Positions 34,229 to 43,514 of a stretch of 62,008 nucleotides of DNA are shown here, in pieces. The DNA lies in contig JANYKQ010000083.1 of the NCBI GenBank assembly GCA_025358115.1, positions 1-62,008 of the forward strand, given 5' to 3'. The stretch comes from Methanomicrobiales archaeon. GTDB lineage: Archaea; Halobacteriota; Methanomicrobia; Methanomicrobiales; Methanospirillaceae. The notes below the pieces were generated by a model. That model had not been told where the DNA came from and did no database searches. It saw nothing but the letters and a program-made list of their open reading frames with translations. Both the position numbers and the translations under genes were made by a program. Every line of letters begins with the position of its first letter. Within the stretch, counting starts at the first letter, position 1.

Positions 34229-35362
34229 ATGACACAAGGGCGGACATTGGTCCTCAGTGTCGACCGTGACGATGATATCGGCTGGAAAGCAAAGATTGAC
34301 AGCCCGGTAATTGGCCGAGCGGCGACGGTAAAAGCAGCTAATACGCTAGCCCTTGCTGACCCTGAAGATTCAGATGTTAATGCAATCTTCATGGCCATCA
34401 AAATATACGATGAACTCACTGCCAAGGGTGAGGATACAGCCATAGCGGTGATAGCGGGAAACCACCTGCACATGATCGAAGGTGATCGCAGGATCGCTGC
34501 CTCGCTGGAACAGGTTGTCAAAGAAACGCAGGCAACCAACTGTATCCTGGTTTCTGATGGCGCTGAAGATGAATATGTAGTGCCTATCATCCAGTCAAAA
34601 ATTCCCGTAACCAGTATAACCCGGGTCATCGTAAACCAGATGCCCAACCTTGAAGGCACCTACTATATTTTAAAGAAATTATTCGATGATCCAAAGATCT
34701 CGCGAATGATCTTTATCCCCCTCGGGCTTGCGATGCTGCTGTACGCCTCAGCATACCTTCTTGGGTTTCCCGGCATGGCCACAACCATTGTGGTTGGGGT
34801 TATTGGTTGTTACATGCTTTACAAGGGATTCGGGTTTGACGAGATTGTCCGTGGTGTGCTCGATGCATTGCGGATGTCTCTGTCGCGGGGAAGATTCTCG
34901 TTTATCACCTACTCGACGACAATCCTTCTCATTGTCATCGGGTTTACAACGGGTTTTATCAATATCCTGAAGTATTACTCATCAGACTCGAGCAATGGCA
35001 TTGTACTGTACCTTATGACATTCATCTTTGGTTCTGTTGAGTGGCTGATTGTTGCCGGGCTTGTGACATCGATTGGTGTAATTATTGATGTTTACATGAA
35101 CGAGCGCGAAACACTGGGAAAGGTAATTGTCTTTCCGTTCTTTGTTACGGCTCTCGGACTTATTCTCTATGGGGCCAGTGTGTTCGTTATCACGATAAAC
35201 AGTGTTCCTGATTTCCCGCTGAATGCCAGTGAAGCACAAACCGCAATCCTGTATTCAACAATAATTGGCATTATTTCCGCGGTTACCGGTGTGATTATCC
35301 AGTACTTCGTGAATAAGAAAATGACCGAACTCCGCAAGCAGGAGATAATAGAAGTCATATAA
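34229..35362 (+). CDS. DUF373 family membrane protein
   Basis: A 377-residue archaeal protein. The soluble N-terminal domain (about 1-150: LVLSVDRDDDIG, SPVIGRAATVKAA, LADPEDSDVNAIFMAIKIYD, ILVSDGAEDEYV) is typical of DUF373. The C-terminal half has about six membrane helices (MIFIPLGLAMLLYASAYLL, TIVVGVIGCYMLYKG, TILLIVIGFTTGFI, WLIVAGLVTSIGVIIDVY, VTALGLILYGASVFVI, ILYSTIIGIISAVTGVII). Function unknown. A TATA-like TTTAATAGATTTA about 30 nt before the ATG suggests its own promoter. Confidence 0.85.
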   Translation: MTQGRTLVLSVDRDDDIGWKAKIDSPVIGRAATVKAANTLALADPEDSDVNAIFMAIKIYDELTAKGEDTAIAVIAGNHLHMIEGDRRIAASLEQVVKETQATNCILVSDGAEDEYVVPIIQSKIPVTSITRVIVNQMPNLEGTYYILKKLFDDPKISRMIFIPLGLAMLLYASAYLLGFPGMATTIVVGVIGCYMLYKGFGFDEIVRGVLDALRMSLSRGRFSFITYSTTILLIVIGFTTGFINILKYYSSDSSNGIVLYLMTFIFGSVEWLIVAGLVTSIGVIIDVYMNERETLGKVIVFPFFVTALGLILYGASVFVITINSVPDFPLNASEAQTAILYSTIIGIISAVTGVIIQYFVNKKMTELRKQEIIEVI

Positions 35363-35469
35363 GTGATATTTTTAAGTAAGCCCCCATCGATGTAAAAATA
35401 ATTTTGCTATTTAGAAATCTTATTTTGTCCTGCGTTTCGGTCATATTCTTTTTGTAATTATTAGAGTGA

Positions 35470-35652
35470 CTCTCTCTATCCACCTGATGGGAAGGCAACG
35501 CAAGAAGGGGCGTCCCCTTAACCTATTTTTGCGGAGTTTTCACTAACCGAGAAGGTCAACCACTTCGTGGGAGATGCCCGGGAGGCGGGGGCAGGAGCAT
35601 CAGATGCTGTAACCCTCAAGAGCAATCGGTGATATTAACCGATGATATCATG
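35470..35652 (+). mobile_element. Hairpin-rich segment, candidate IS200/IS605 tnpB 3'-end remnant
   Basis: A GC-rich island in AT-rich surroundings with consecutive hairpins: AAGGGG-CGT-CCCCTT, CCAC-TTC-GTGG, GCATC-A-GATGC and ATCGGT-GATATTA-ACCGAT. One frame reads TEKVNHFVGDAREAG... to a TGA at 35630-35632, resembling the tail of IS605 TnpB proteins, with an earlier in-frame stop at 35518-35520. TnpB 3' ends double as structured guide RNAs, which would explain the stems. No upstream tnpB body remains, so this is a remnant or an unrelated structured RNA. Confidence 0.35.
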
Positions 35653-35908
35653 AGAACTAAAAAAATTCTTATTCCGATCTTCGGGCAGTGACGGCAAGAA
35701 CAGACTAATTGGATGACCTGTTTTCTTACCATACGATGTAAAAATATCCCCAAGTAAAGACAAAAAAGAGTTATGTTTCGCACATTCGTCCCATAACGGG
35801 GATACATTTCTCATTGTAAAGGGAGAATAATGCGCTTTTTATTGCACACAATATCAGGAACTATTAAGACCGGATACAGAGATCTGAAAAACATTACCGG
35901 AAAACCGG

Positions 35909-36415
35909 TTAGTGGGACCGAAATGTTGAAACAGCAGGATTTGGTTCTCCCGAAGAGGGGGCAGACTTGTTCGTTGCGAAAAAGCCCATACCTGCAGGGA
36001 ACGCTTTTGCCATAGTAAAGCTACGGGTCACCTGGGGGGTTTGAATCGTCAGGTTTGGGATTGCGACATTGAATTCATGGGAAGGATACCAGTAAATTCC
36101 GTTCCCGTAAGAGAAAGCAGCATCATCAACAATGAAATCGGCACTGGAGAGATCGATTCTGGTCATCTGGGCTTCATCATAATTGAGGATCTTTAACAGT
36201 TTATTCTTGAGATCCTGTTTTCCCAGGAGGAAAAAGATGAATCGAGTGCCTTCATCAACGGAATAATTCACATGGATAGCCGCGGTTCCGTTATCAAGCC
36301 GTACAGTCACATCCTGAACCTTGATGTATCCATAGCGCTCTTCATTTGCAGCCAACACCGGGGCTATGAAGCACAGTAAAATAATAAACAGCAGCGCTAT
36401 TGTACACGTTCGCAT
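35909..36415 (-). CDS. Small secreted hypothetical protein
   Basis: A 168-residue protein with a signal peptide (TCTIALLFIILLCFIAPVLA) followed by a beta-rich exported domain (YGYIKVQDVTVRLDNGTAAIHVNYS, SSADFIVDDAAFSYG). No C-terminal anchor. I do not recognise a named family; similar exported proteins are common in Methanomicrobiales. The longest frame begins with TTG at 36439; the ATG at 36415 is chosen because a TATA-like CATTTAAG (about 36443-36450) sits 25-30 nt upstream, implying a leaderless transcript. Confidence 0.65.
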   Translation of the reverse strand: MRTCTIALLFIILLCFIAPVLAANEERYGYIKVQDVTVRLDNGTAAIHVNYSVDEGTRFIFFLLGKQDLKNKLLKILNYDEAQMTRIDLSSADFIVDDAAFSYGNGIYWYPSHEFNVAIPNLTIQTPQVTRSFTMAKAFPAGMGFFATNKSAPSSGEPNPAVSTFRSH

Positions 36416-36529
36416 CGCAATACAAATTCGTGAATTCAACTTAAATGGTTTTGGGTTTTTTTCAAGTCATTTTTTTCTGGAGCCAAATTGTATCAAAACA
36501 AAGAAAACCCGGGAGAAATCCTGTGGTCC

Positions 36530-36643
36530 TCATATTTTACCTTCGGGCGTTCTGGAGATTTTGAAGAGGACTAAGCTTATTCCAAACAGGCCACCCTGGA
36601 AGAGCAACCCTTTGACCCACTTTCCCTCATGAGGTTCTGGCAA
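36530..36643 (-). CDS. Candidate 37-residue membrane microprotein
   Basis: TTG-started frame with a basic/amphipathic N-terminus (PEPHEGKWVKG), one hydrophobic segment (LLFQGGLFGISLVLF) and a polar tail (KISRTPEGKI). This looks like a real single-span small protein. It overlaps the end of another short hydrophobic frame by 17 nt. No ATG, so the start is uncertain. Confidence 0.35.
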   Translation of the reverse strand: MPEPHEGKWVKGLLFQGGLFGISLVLFKISRTPEGKI

Positions 36644-36764
36644 ACACCCTATACATCACTATCGCGATGAGGGATGTCACGGTGAAGGGGAACCATCCCC
36701 TCAAGAGCGTCAGGAATACACGGATGATTTCTCCAGAAAACAAACCGGATGCAAAAAGAGCCAT
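36627..36764 (-). CDS. Candidate 45-residue hydrophobic microprotein
   Basis: ATG frame MALFASGLFSGEIIRVFL... with a central hydrophobic span (FPFTVTSLIAIVMYRVF) and a short polar end. It lies upstream of, and overlaps, the 37-residue frame on the same strand, so the two might be co-translated. No clear ribosome-binding site. Confidence 0.3.
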   Translation of the reverse strand: MALFASGLFSGEIIRVFLTLLRGWFPFTVTSLIAIVMYRVFARTS

Positions 36765-36808
36765 AAAAAAAACCCTGTATTCAAATCAGACAGATTATCG
36801 ATCCAATA

Positions 36809-38080
36809 TCAGGAAAAAATTTTCACACCAAATTTCTGGGCAATAACACTGATGGCATGCGCAATAGGATCAATAATCTGGGAATAAACAGGCAGAGATG
36901 ATGAATCTGAAGATATCCTGACAGCTGGTGAAAGACCGGGTTTGATGGGAGTGACATTAATTAACGTGATAGGAATTAACGAAGCAGTCGGGGTAACCAG
37001 ATCAATCCGGAGTTGATTTTCCGGACTTGTTTTTTCCAGGTAATAACCAACATATCCCTGGGTTGCAAACCAGACCCGGTTTTTTGCATCTGCATTTATC
37101 GTTTGTACAATATCTGATGTACCAAGACCTTCGAAACGGGTAAGATGACGGTACACCTCACCATCTTTCCAGATATAAATACCGTCATCGGTTGCGATAT
37201 TGAGGTTTCCATCAGATCCTGCAGCAACATCATTGATGGTAATTTGTCCCGGGGTCAGATCGCCGGAGGTCAGGACATCATTAAAACCGGATACCGTATC
37301 GTAATGAATGATCTTTTCAGGATTGAAGAAATAGACCCCCCCCAGAGGATCCCGTTTCACATGCTGCATCTGCCCGTGAGGAGTATCTTTACCCGCCAGG
37401 AGCTCAAACGGAACCGGGTCATCGGGAGATCGCACGATCCACAGGCCTTCATTTTCTGTTGCAATCAGGAGCGAATTACTTGCGGTATCAAGGGTCATGC
37501 TGTCGATTTCATAAAAACCCGGCCCGTTTTTTGACATCGGTTGGAACCATGTCCATTCACCATTGCGGTAGCGGTGAAGACCCGACTGGCCGGTGGCGAC
37601 CCACATATCATCATTCCAGCGCTGGATATCATAGATTCGTGTATCCTTGAGCAGCTGCTGATCGCGGATTACCTGATAATAGACGCCATTATAGATCTGA
37701 ATCCCGCCGGAATATCCAATCCACAGATTTCCATTCGGATCAAATTCAATAGCAGTAACATAATCATCCATCAGTCCCCGTGAAATATTATCCAGGTTGG
37801 CATGCCGGGTCCTCCACGTGCCGTTGAAGGTGGACAACCCAAAGGAAGTTGCAAAGAGGACATCCCCGTCAGGACCATTTATCTGGTCCATGATCTGATC
37901 TGAATGAATCTGGTTAGTCGAAGGGATGAAAAATTTAATAGTGTATGGTACAGCAGGTGGACTGCCGGAGAGAGAATCACCCGTGAATGAAGGGGCATTT
38001 TGCAGGATTGCGCTGACCGGAGAAAAAATAAGAGAAACGATAATAATTACTGCAATTTTATAACTCGCTCGTGACGCCAT
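36809..38080 (-). CDS. Secreted beta-propeller (two-component-regulator propeller type) protein
   Basis: About 423 residues: signal peptide (YKIAVIIIVSLIFSPVSA) then at least five propeller blades with the YxxF/W-x-ATxxGL pattern (VLFATSFGLSTFNG, LWIGYSGGIQIYNG, MWVATGQSGLHRYRNGEW, LLIATENEGLWIV, LNIATDDGIYIWKDGEV). These repeats occur in extracytoplasmic sensor domains of histidine kinases, but no kinase follows. The ATG at 38080 is chosen over the longer frame from 38155 because it starts right before the signal peptide. It overlaps the cheD 3' end by 23 nt, placing it in the chemotaxis operon, possibly as an accessory ligand-binding protein (inference). Confidence 0.7.
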   Translation of the reverse strand: MASRASYKIAVIIIVSLIFSPVSAILQNAPSFTGDSLSGSPPAVPYTIKFFIPSTNQIHSDQIMDQINGPDGDVLFATSFGLSTFNGTWRTRHANLDNISRGLMDDYVTAIEFDPNGNLWIGYSGGIQIYNGVYYQVIRDQQLLKDTRIYDIQRWNDDMWVATGQSGLHRYRNGEWTWFQPMSKNGPGFYEIDSMTLDTASNSLLIATENEGLWIVRSPDDPVPFELLAGKDTPHGQMQHVKRDPLGGVYFFNPEKIIHYDTVSGFNDVLTSGDLTPGQITINDVAAGSDGNLNIATDDGIYIWKDGEVYRHLTRFEGLGTSDIVQTINADAKNRVWFATQGYVGYYLEKTSPENQLRIDLVTPTASLIPITLINVTPIKPGLSPAVRISSDSSSLPVYSQIIDPIAHAISVIAQKFGVKIFS

Positions 38081-38549
38081 CTGCTCTCCTGATAGAGATT
38101 TTTCCGCCACTGGCGGGGAGGAACGTAACGGTTCGTCCGACCTTTCCCCCGACATCCTCTGCAGATAACTTAAGACCCTGTTCTTTTAATATTGCCCGGA
38201 CTTTTTCTGTATTACGTTCACCGATATTGAGATTGGTACCGAAATACTCAAACATGCATGCCCCTCCCGCCATTTTTGCAACAAGTGAACGTCTGCTGCA
38301 ACCAATCTGGTCGAGTTCTTTCAAGAGCAGGGGAATGGCAGTGTCTGCATATTTACCGGGGCGATCTGACCTGCCACCACTATCCGGCAGCATGATATGT
38401 ACCATTGCACCTGTTTTTTTCTGCGGATCATACAGGGTAAGCCCGATACAGGAACCCAGCCCGATGGTCATCATGGGGAAGGAACCGACCCGGTATTCAC
38501 CTATGCCAATCATTGCCGTTTGCAGGGTGGGGGAAGTTTGATCGGCCAT
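38058..38549 (-). CDS. cheD: Chemoreceptor glutamine deamidase CheD
   Basis: About 163 residues with the papain-like deamidase core: GLGSCIGLTLYD carrying the catalytic Cys and MVHIMLPDS carrying the His. It deamidates receptor glutamines and binds CheC. The longest frame begins with GTG at 38558; the ATG at 38549 has GTGAG 4 nt upstream. Follows cheC by about 15 nt. Confidence 0.92.
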   Translation of the reverse strand: MADQTSPTLQTAMIGIGEYRVGSFPMMTIGLGSCIGLTLYDPQKKTGAMVHIMLPDSGGRSDRPGKYADTAIPLLLKELDQIGCSRRSLVAKMAGGACMFEYFGTNLNIGERNTEKVRAILKEQGLKLSAEDVGGKVGRTVTFLPASGGKISIRRADGVTSEL

Positions 38550-38564
38550 TATACTCACAAATCG

Positions 38565-39176
38565 TTATGTCCCGCTCATCATAGCTTCAAGGAGTTCAGT
38601 AATTCTTTTGAGCGTACTGATCTCCGGCAGCATGATTATGTCACTGTCAATCTTGTGCTCTTCACAGATAAGTTCTGTTGAAAAGAGCAAAACCTCGTCA
38701 ACTTCCTCACCCAGCTGTGCGATAAGTGACTCCATTGCGGCATGTGCCATATCTACACTGAGTGCAGGTGGAGACGGGAGCATGATAAAACCAAGAAGTT
38801 CTGCCGTTGCATCCAGGAAGGCAGAGACCATGATGTTGCCAACCTCAAGCAGGGCACTCTGATCCATCTCGTTGAGTTCTCGATCCGTATCGGTCATACC
38901 CAGCATGGTGTTGGTCAGCCGGATGGCGGATTCCCGGGTGATATAAAAAATGATATATCCGCCATGCTGGATCTCTCCCTGGAGTTCAAATACAACCATT
39001 GCGGCAGATTCGTCGCCAATATGGTTTCCGAGTTCGGCAAGGTCAATAGTTTTGATTGCCGGGACGCTCATTGAAACAGAACTTGAAAGCATCTGAGACA
39101 GTGTGGTTGCTGCATGGGCAGCACCAATATTTCCCAGTTCCTGAATCGCATCTGCCTGGACTGCTGATAATTTCAT
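38565..39176 (-). CDS. cheC: CheY-P phosphatase CheC
   Basis: A 203-residue CheC with both active-site motifs: ELGNIGAAHAATTLSQM near the N-terminus and EVGNIMVSAFLDATAELL in the middle, each with the catalytic E and N. It dephosphorylates CheY-P and is stimulated by CheD. It lies between cheA and cheD, as in other Euryarchaeota. Confidence 0.93.
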   Translation of the reverse strand: MKLSAVQADAIQELGNIGAAHAATTLSQMLSSSVSMSVPAIKTIDLAELGNHIGDESAAMVVFELQGEIQHGGYIIFYITRESAIRLTNTMLGMTDTDRELNEMDQSALLEVGNIMVSAFLDATAELLGFIMLPSPPALSVDMAHAAMESLIAQLGEEVDEVLLFSTELICEEHKIDSDIIMLPEISTLKRITELLEAMMSGT

Positions 39177-39185
39177 GTCATTCTC

Positions 39186-41138
39186 CTACACCATGGTGTT
39201 TACATCCAGCACGGGAACCACTTCACCATCGCCAAGGATGGTAATCCCGCTTATTCCGCGGGTGTTGCCGATAATGCTGCTCAATGGTTTTACTACAACT
39301 TCCTGCTTTCCTTCCACAAGATCAACAGCGATACAGCACTTCCGTTTCAGGTACTGCACGACAATAAGGATATCCCGGTCTTCCGATCTTCCCATCATGT
39401 CATCAAGCATGAAGATTTCCAGGACTTCGTCCCGCAAGAGGATGGCGTCACTTTTACCGATCCTGTGGGTTGAACCCGTCTTATAATCCGCGACTTCAAC
39501 AATACTGCTGATAGGGATTGCCAGTCTCCTCCGGTTGATCCGCACTATCATGACGTCAACGATGGCCATCGTGGGCGGGAGTAATAATTCAAACCGGCTC
39601 CCTTTCCCCGGGGTTGTTTCAACGCGGATAGAACCTTTTAAGGATTCAATGGATCTCCTGACCACATCGAGCCCGACACCCCGTCCGCTGATATCAGAAA
39701 TTTTGTCTGCGGTTGAGAAGCCGGGCAGGAACAGGATCTCAATTGCCTGTTCCGTGGTCATTGTCGTGGCATTTTCCGGGGTGACCAGGCCTTTTTCAAC
39801 CGCTTTTGACTTCACCTTCTCGACATTGATTCCGCCACCATCATCGATAAGTTCTATGATGACATTATCCCGGTCCCGGTGAGCAGAGAGCTTGACAAAA
39901 CCTTTGCGGGGTTTACCGGCTTTTTCCCTGACTTCGGGGGATTCGATCCCATGATTCACAGAGTTACGGATCAGGTGAAGGAGAGGATCATTGAGCCCGT
40001 CCATGACACTCCGGTCGAGTTCGGTCTCCCCCCCTTCTATAACAAATTCCACTTCTTTCCCATCATACTGGGCAACATCCCTGACTACCCGCGGGAGGCG
40101 GTTGAAGATATGATTGAGGGGAATCATGCGGATGTTCATCATCAGGTTCTGGAGATCGGATACGGACCGGTCTACCGTACTGATTGCTTCATCCAGCTCC
40201 TTGATCTTGTTCTGTTCGGCGATCTGTTTGAGCCTGCCGCGATTGATGACCAGGTCCTCGACAAGGTTCATAATATGGTCGAGCTGGGTGATATCCACCC
40301 GGAGGTTCTTTATCTCCCGGGTTTTGTCCTGGCTTGCAGCCTGCTGTTTTTTATCGGATTCCGCAGGAATTATCTCTTCGGAGACTTTTAGCGGAGTGAC
40401 CGGCTCATCTTTTTGGGCAGGCGTGATCTCGACAGAGGCGATATCCGTCCCGGTTGCGGCAGATTTCAGGGCATCGTCCCCAACATCGCTGGCGATCTTC
40501 AATACAAGGGAGCCATCGAACCGGCCCTCATCTATATCTTCGCGGGAAGGATGGATGGAAAGGATCGTTCCCAGGGATTCAAGATTCCCGATGGCAAGCA
40601 TTGCCCGGATATCCTTCATCACGCAGTCGTCTGCTACCTTGAGTTTTATGATATACCGGGGACGATCGGTCTCATCAATAATTTCCGCAATGGTATCCGG
40701 TACTACGGCAGGGATGACTCCAGATTTGGGAGATTCCACTTTTACCTTGCCGGCACCCTTCGAGATCCATTGTTTTAGGGCATTTACCTGTTCATCCGGA
40801 TTGACTGAGGAAGAATCACCCCCTCCTTCCACATCGTCAAGCATCAGCTCGATGATATCAGAACATGCAAGAAGCAGGTTGTTCAGGTCGGCAGTGATAA
40901 CGGCACTCCCGCTGCGAATCATCTGGAACACATCTTCCATGGTGTGGCAGAGTCGCTCCATCTCCATAAAGCCCATGGATGCCGAGGCTCCCTTGAGGGT
41001 ATGGATGGAACGGAAAATTTCATCTATGGCTTCCTGGCTTCCGCCTTTCTCCAGGATCAGCATATTCCGTACGAGATTCTCGTGATTCTCACGGGATTCT
41101 GCAACAAACAGGGACCGGTATGCTTCAAATTCAGACAT
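39186..41138 (-). CDS. cheA: Chemotaxis histidine kinase CheA
   Basis: A 650-residue kinase. P1 (HPt) with phospho-His46 in RSIHTLKGASASMGF; P2 in the variable middle (ITPAQKDEPVTPLK linker on one side); P3 dimerisation LRVDITQLDHIMNLVEDLV; P4 ATPase N-box HLIRNSVNHGIESPEV with DDGGGI and GRGVGLDVVR; P5 CheW-like C-terminus. It phosphorylates CheY and CheB. It overlaps the end of cheB by 8 nt. No cheW or receptor gene is in the window. Confidence 0.95.
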   Translation of the reverse strand: MSEFEAYRSLFVAESRENHENLVRNMLILEKGGSQEAIDEIFRSIHTLKGASASMGFMEMERLCHTMEDVFQMIRSGSAVITADLNNLLLACSDIIELMLDDVEGGGDSSSVNPDEQVNALKQWISKGAGKVKVESPKSGVIPAVVPDTIAEIIDETDRPRYIIKLKVADDCVMKDIRAMLAIGNLESLGTILSIHPSREDIDEGRFDGSLVLKIASDVGDDALKSAATGTDIASVEITPAQKDEPVTPLKVSEEIIPAESDKKQQAASQDKTREIKNLRVDITQLDHIMNLVEDLVINRGRLKQIAEQNKIKELDEAISTVDRSVSDLQNLMMNIRMIPLNHIFNRLPRVVRDVAQYDGKEVEFVIEGGETELDRSVMDGLNDPLLHLIRNSVNHGIESPEVREKAGKPRKGFVKLSAHRDRDNVIIELIDDGGGINVEKVKSKAVEKGLVTPENATTMTTEQAIEILFLPGFSTADKISDISGRGVGLDVVRRSIESLKGSIRVETTPGKGSRFELLLPPTMAIVDVMIVRINRRRLAIPISSIVEVADYKTGSTHRIGKSDAILLRDEVLEIFMLDDMMGRSEDRDILIVVQYLKRKCCIAVDLVEGKQEVVVKPLSSIIGNTRGISGITILGDGEVVPVLDVNTMV

Positions 41139-42171
41139 CTATGCCCTCCATTTCACGCACTACCTTCTCAATCTCCTTTGCGAGCTTTTTTAACGGAACA
41201 ATCTTGTCGGCTGCATTATACTTGATAACGGATCGAGGCATGCCATAGACCAGACAGTCTTTCTCATCACAGACAAGATTTTTTCCACCCGCTTCTTTTA
41301 TTACGAGTGCTCCGGCACCGGCATCATTTCCCATGCCGCTTAACGTTACTGAGACAATATTTTTACCATAAACCGTGACTGCGGATTCAAAAGTTTTGTC
41401 CACTGCAGGTTTTACTCCATGAAGTGGAGGTGAATTCGTATGGATGATCTTCCCGATTTTTTTATTGTGTTCCGATAATTCCCCGCTGACAACCGTATGT
41501 ACTCCTGCTTTTGAGAGGAGAATCCTGCCGGTGAGAATCGCATCCCCGGTCTCGGTCTCCTTGACCGGGATAGGCGAGATACGGTTGAAGCGTTCTGCAA
41601 GGGGTGCGGTAAATCCCGGGGGCATATGCTGGGTGACAATGATACCTGCCGGAAGATCTGCCGGGAGTTCTGCAAGAAGCGAATCGAGCATAGGTGGACC
41701 TCCTGCGGAGGATCCAATGAGGACAACCCGGTCTGCAGGTCTGGCGGAAGAGGGTTCTTTCCGGGTTACTGCTTTTGAAGGCAGGGTCATGAGATGCTTG
41801 ACCGCATTGATCAGTTCCTGCCCGATCTCCCTCACATGGGGGATGTCCTTGGGCTTGAGCATAAAATCATCAGCCCCGAGCCGTATTGCCTGGTGAGTTA
41901 AATCCGCATCCTTTGTAGTGAGCGTACTCAGCATCAGGATTTTAGGACGTTTTGATTGTTTCTGAAGTTCTTTTAAAACTTCAATGCCATTCATCACCGG
42001 CATTTCTATATCAAGGGTTATAAGATCCGGTGAAAGACTCTTGATCTTCTCTAAAGCTTCAACACCGTTTGATGCAGTTCCCACTATTTCTATTGAGGTA
42101 TCTTTTGTCAGCATATCCCTGATGATTGTCCGCATAAAAACGGAATCATCTATGATAAGTACCTTAACCAT
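41131..42171 (-). CDS. cheB: Chemotaxis response regulator methylesterase CheB
   Basis: A 346-residue protein with a receiver domain (VLIIDDSVFMRT, phospho-Asp in LITLDIEMPVMNG) and a C-terminal methylesterase with the catalytic Ser in IGSSAGGPPML, His in VTQHMPPGFT and Asp in SGMGNDAGAGAL. It demethylates or deamidates receptors. It begins 3 nt after the cheY stop. Confidence 0.95.
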   Translation of the reverse strand: MVKVLIIDDSVFMRTIIRDMLTKDTSIEIVGTASNGVEALEKIKSLSPDLITLDIEMPVMNGIEVLKELQKQSKRPKILMLSTLTTKDADLTHQAIRLGADDFMLKPKDIPHVREIGQELINAVKHLMTLPSKAVTRKEPSSARPADRVVLIGSSAGGPPMLDSLLAELPADLPAGIIVTQHMPPGFTAPLAERFNRISPIPVKETETGDAILTGRILLSKAGVHTVVSGELSEHNKKIGKIIHTNSPPLHGVKPAVDKTFESAVTVYGKNIVSVTLSGMGNDAGAGALVIKEAGGKNLVCDEKDCLVYGMPRSVIKYNAADKIVPLKKLAKEIEKVVREMEGIDV

Positions 42172-42173
42172 AA

Positions 42174-42536
42174 TCAGGACGCCAGGACGTTTTTAACTTC
42201 CTCAAGCACCTTGGGTGCCTGGAACGGTTTGACGATATATCCCTTTGCACCGCTTTTTATCGCGAGTTTGACCATCTGTTCCTGGCCGACTGCCGTGCAC
42301 ATGATGATCTTTGCGTTGGGATCAATTGCCTTGATGCCTTTTAATGCTTCAATTCCATTCATTTTTGGCATCACGACGTCCATTGTGACGAGATCTGGTT
42401 TCAGTTCCTGATATTTTGCTATCGCTTCTTCGCCATCACCCGCTTCACCGGCAATTGTATGTCCACCGGTAAACAGAATATTTTTAATAAGGGTTCGCAT
42501 GAAGAGCGTATCATCCACGATCAAAATCTTTCCCAT
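42174..42536 (-). CDS. cheY: Chemotaxis response regulator CheY
   Basis: A 120-residue single receiver domain: acidic pocket ILIVDDTLFMRT, phospho-acceptor D in LVTMDVVMPKMNG, T in MCTAVGQE and K in YIVKPFQAP. In archaea CheY-P reaches the archaellum through CheF and the ArlC/D/E complex; both partners are encoded nearby. It lies between cheF and cheB. Confidence 0.95.
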   Translation of the reverse strand: MGKILIVDDTLFMRTLIKNILFTGGHTIAGEAGDGEEAIAKYQELKPDLVTMDVVMPKMNGIEALKGIKAIDPNAKIIMCTAVGQEQMVKLAIKSGAKGYIVKPFQAPKVLEEVKNVLAS

Positions 42537-42603
42537 TGACGATCAAATACATGTTAGTGAGATCATTGCATAAAGAAGTATTGGTAAAAAAGGAGGAAAA
42601 ATA

Positions 42604-43413
42604 TTAATTTGTTTGAGATTTGGTGGCATCTGAAATATACCGTACCCCTTTCGGGGTAAGCTGGATCTCTCTGCGGATAATCACCACTTCTCCAATACCG
42701 AGCGTTAATATTTTATCATAGATCTGGTCGAGTTGCTTGTGGGGAATATTGAGCATATTCTCTATGGCATGGGAGTCCATTCCTGAATAGACAAGCATGG
42801 CAACCTGCTGGTCAACCCCGTCCAGCTCGGTGCCTTTCATGTCCATGCTTTTTGTCGTATCTTTTAAGAAATTATAGAGAACCTGCAGGGTTGAGAGGGG
42901 GCAGAGCACAAGGCTTGAGACAACTTCAGCTGAATCGAGATAATCGATCCGTATCACATCGGTTGGTTTGCCCTGGACTTCCCGCTTGGTGAGCTCGATT
43001 GCTGCTACTTCAGAGAGGGGAACACTGATCTGTTTTACCGCACCGACAAACCAGATCCCGCTCTTGACAACGACGACGCTGCCCTTCTCCCATTGGGCTT
43101 CCTTGATCATCACACCCCCGCGAATGGCCGGGGACATGAAGTACGCCATAAGCCGGTAAGCATTGCAGACCGGGAGAATGCGTACTTTTAAAAACTGGAG
43201 GACTTTTTCAACGGAAAGGATCTTGTATACCACTTCCGTGTCCGTTTTTACCGTAATAATGAGGATATTTTTCTTTTCAGAAACGTCAAATACCGATTTG
43301 AAAAGGATCTCCTTGTTTATCGGGGCCGGCAGTACCATACGATCTTCACTAACGCTCAGTTTTGTGACGATCCATTCCTTGTTGAATTCAATTTTTACCG
43401 GTACTTCAGTCAT
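42604..43413 (-). CDS. cheF: Archaellum-chemotaxis adaptor CheF
   Basis: About 269 residues of the archaea-only CheF (DUF439) family: VPVKIEFNKEWIVTKL at the N-terminus, IWFVGAVKQISVPLSEVAAIEL in the middle, and a C-terminal winged-helix-like stretch (HKQLDQIYDKILTLGIGEVV). It links CheY to the archaellum switch proteins. The TTG at 43428 gives a longer frame; the ATG at 43413 with GAGGG just upstream is preferred. First gene of the che set, preceded by a TATA box. Confidence 0.88.
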   Translation of the reverse strand: MTEVPVKIEFNKEWIVTKLSVSEDRMVLPAPINKEILFKSVFDVSEKKNILIITVKTDTEVVYKILSVEKVLQFLKVRILPVCNAYRLMAYFMSPAIRGGVMIKEAQWEKGSVVVVKSGIWFVGAVKQISVPLSEVAAIELTKREVQGKPTDVIRIDYLDSAEVVSSLVLCPLSTLQVLYNFLKDTTKSMDMKGTELDGVDQQVAMLVYSGMDSHAIENMLNIPHKQLDQIYDKILTLGIGEVVIIRREIQLTPKGVRYISDATKSQTN

Positions 43414-43458
43414 GAACCCTCGGGACAATCTTTCATCATTGTTGGTATACCATATCCT

Positions 43459-43470
43459 GATTTAAATGTG
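43459..43470 (-). promoter_or_regulatory. Candidate TATA box for the che operon
   Basis: CATTTAAATC on the minus strand, about 50 nt before the cheF ATG, in the only sizeable gap between the arl and che gene sets. Predicts a start near 43435. Confidence 0.45.
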
Positions 43471-43514
43471 TGTAGTACTATGGTTTATTTTATTCCCTCT
43501 TGGTGAGAATTTTT

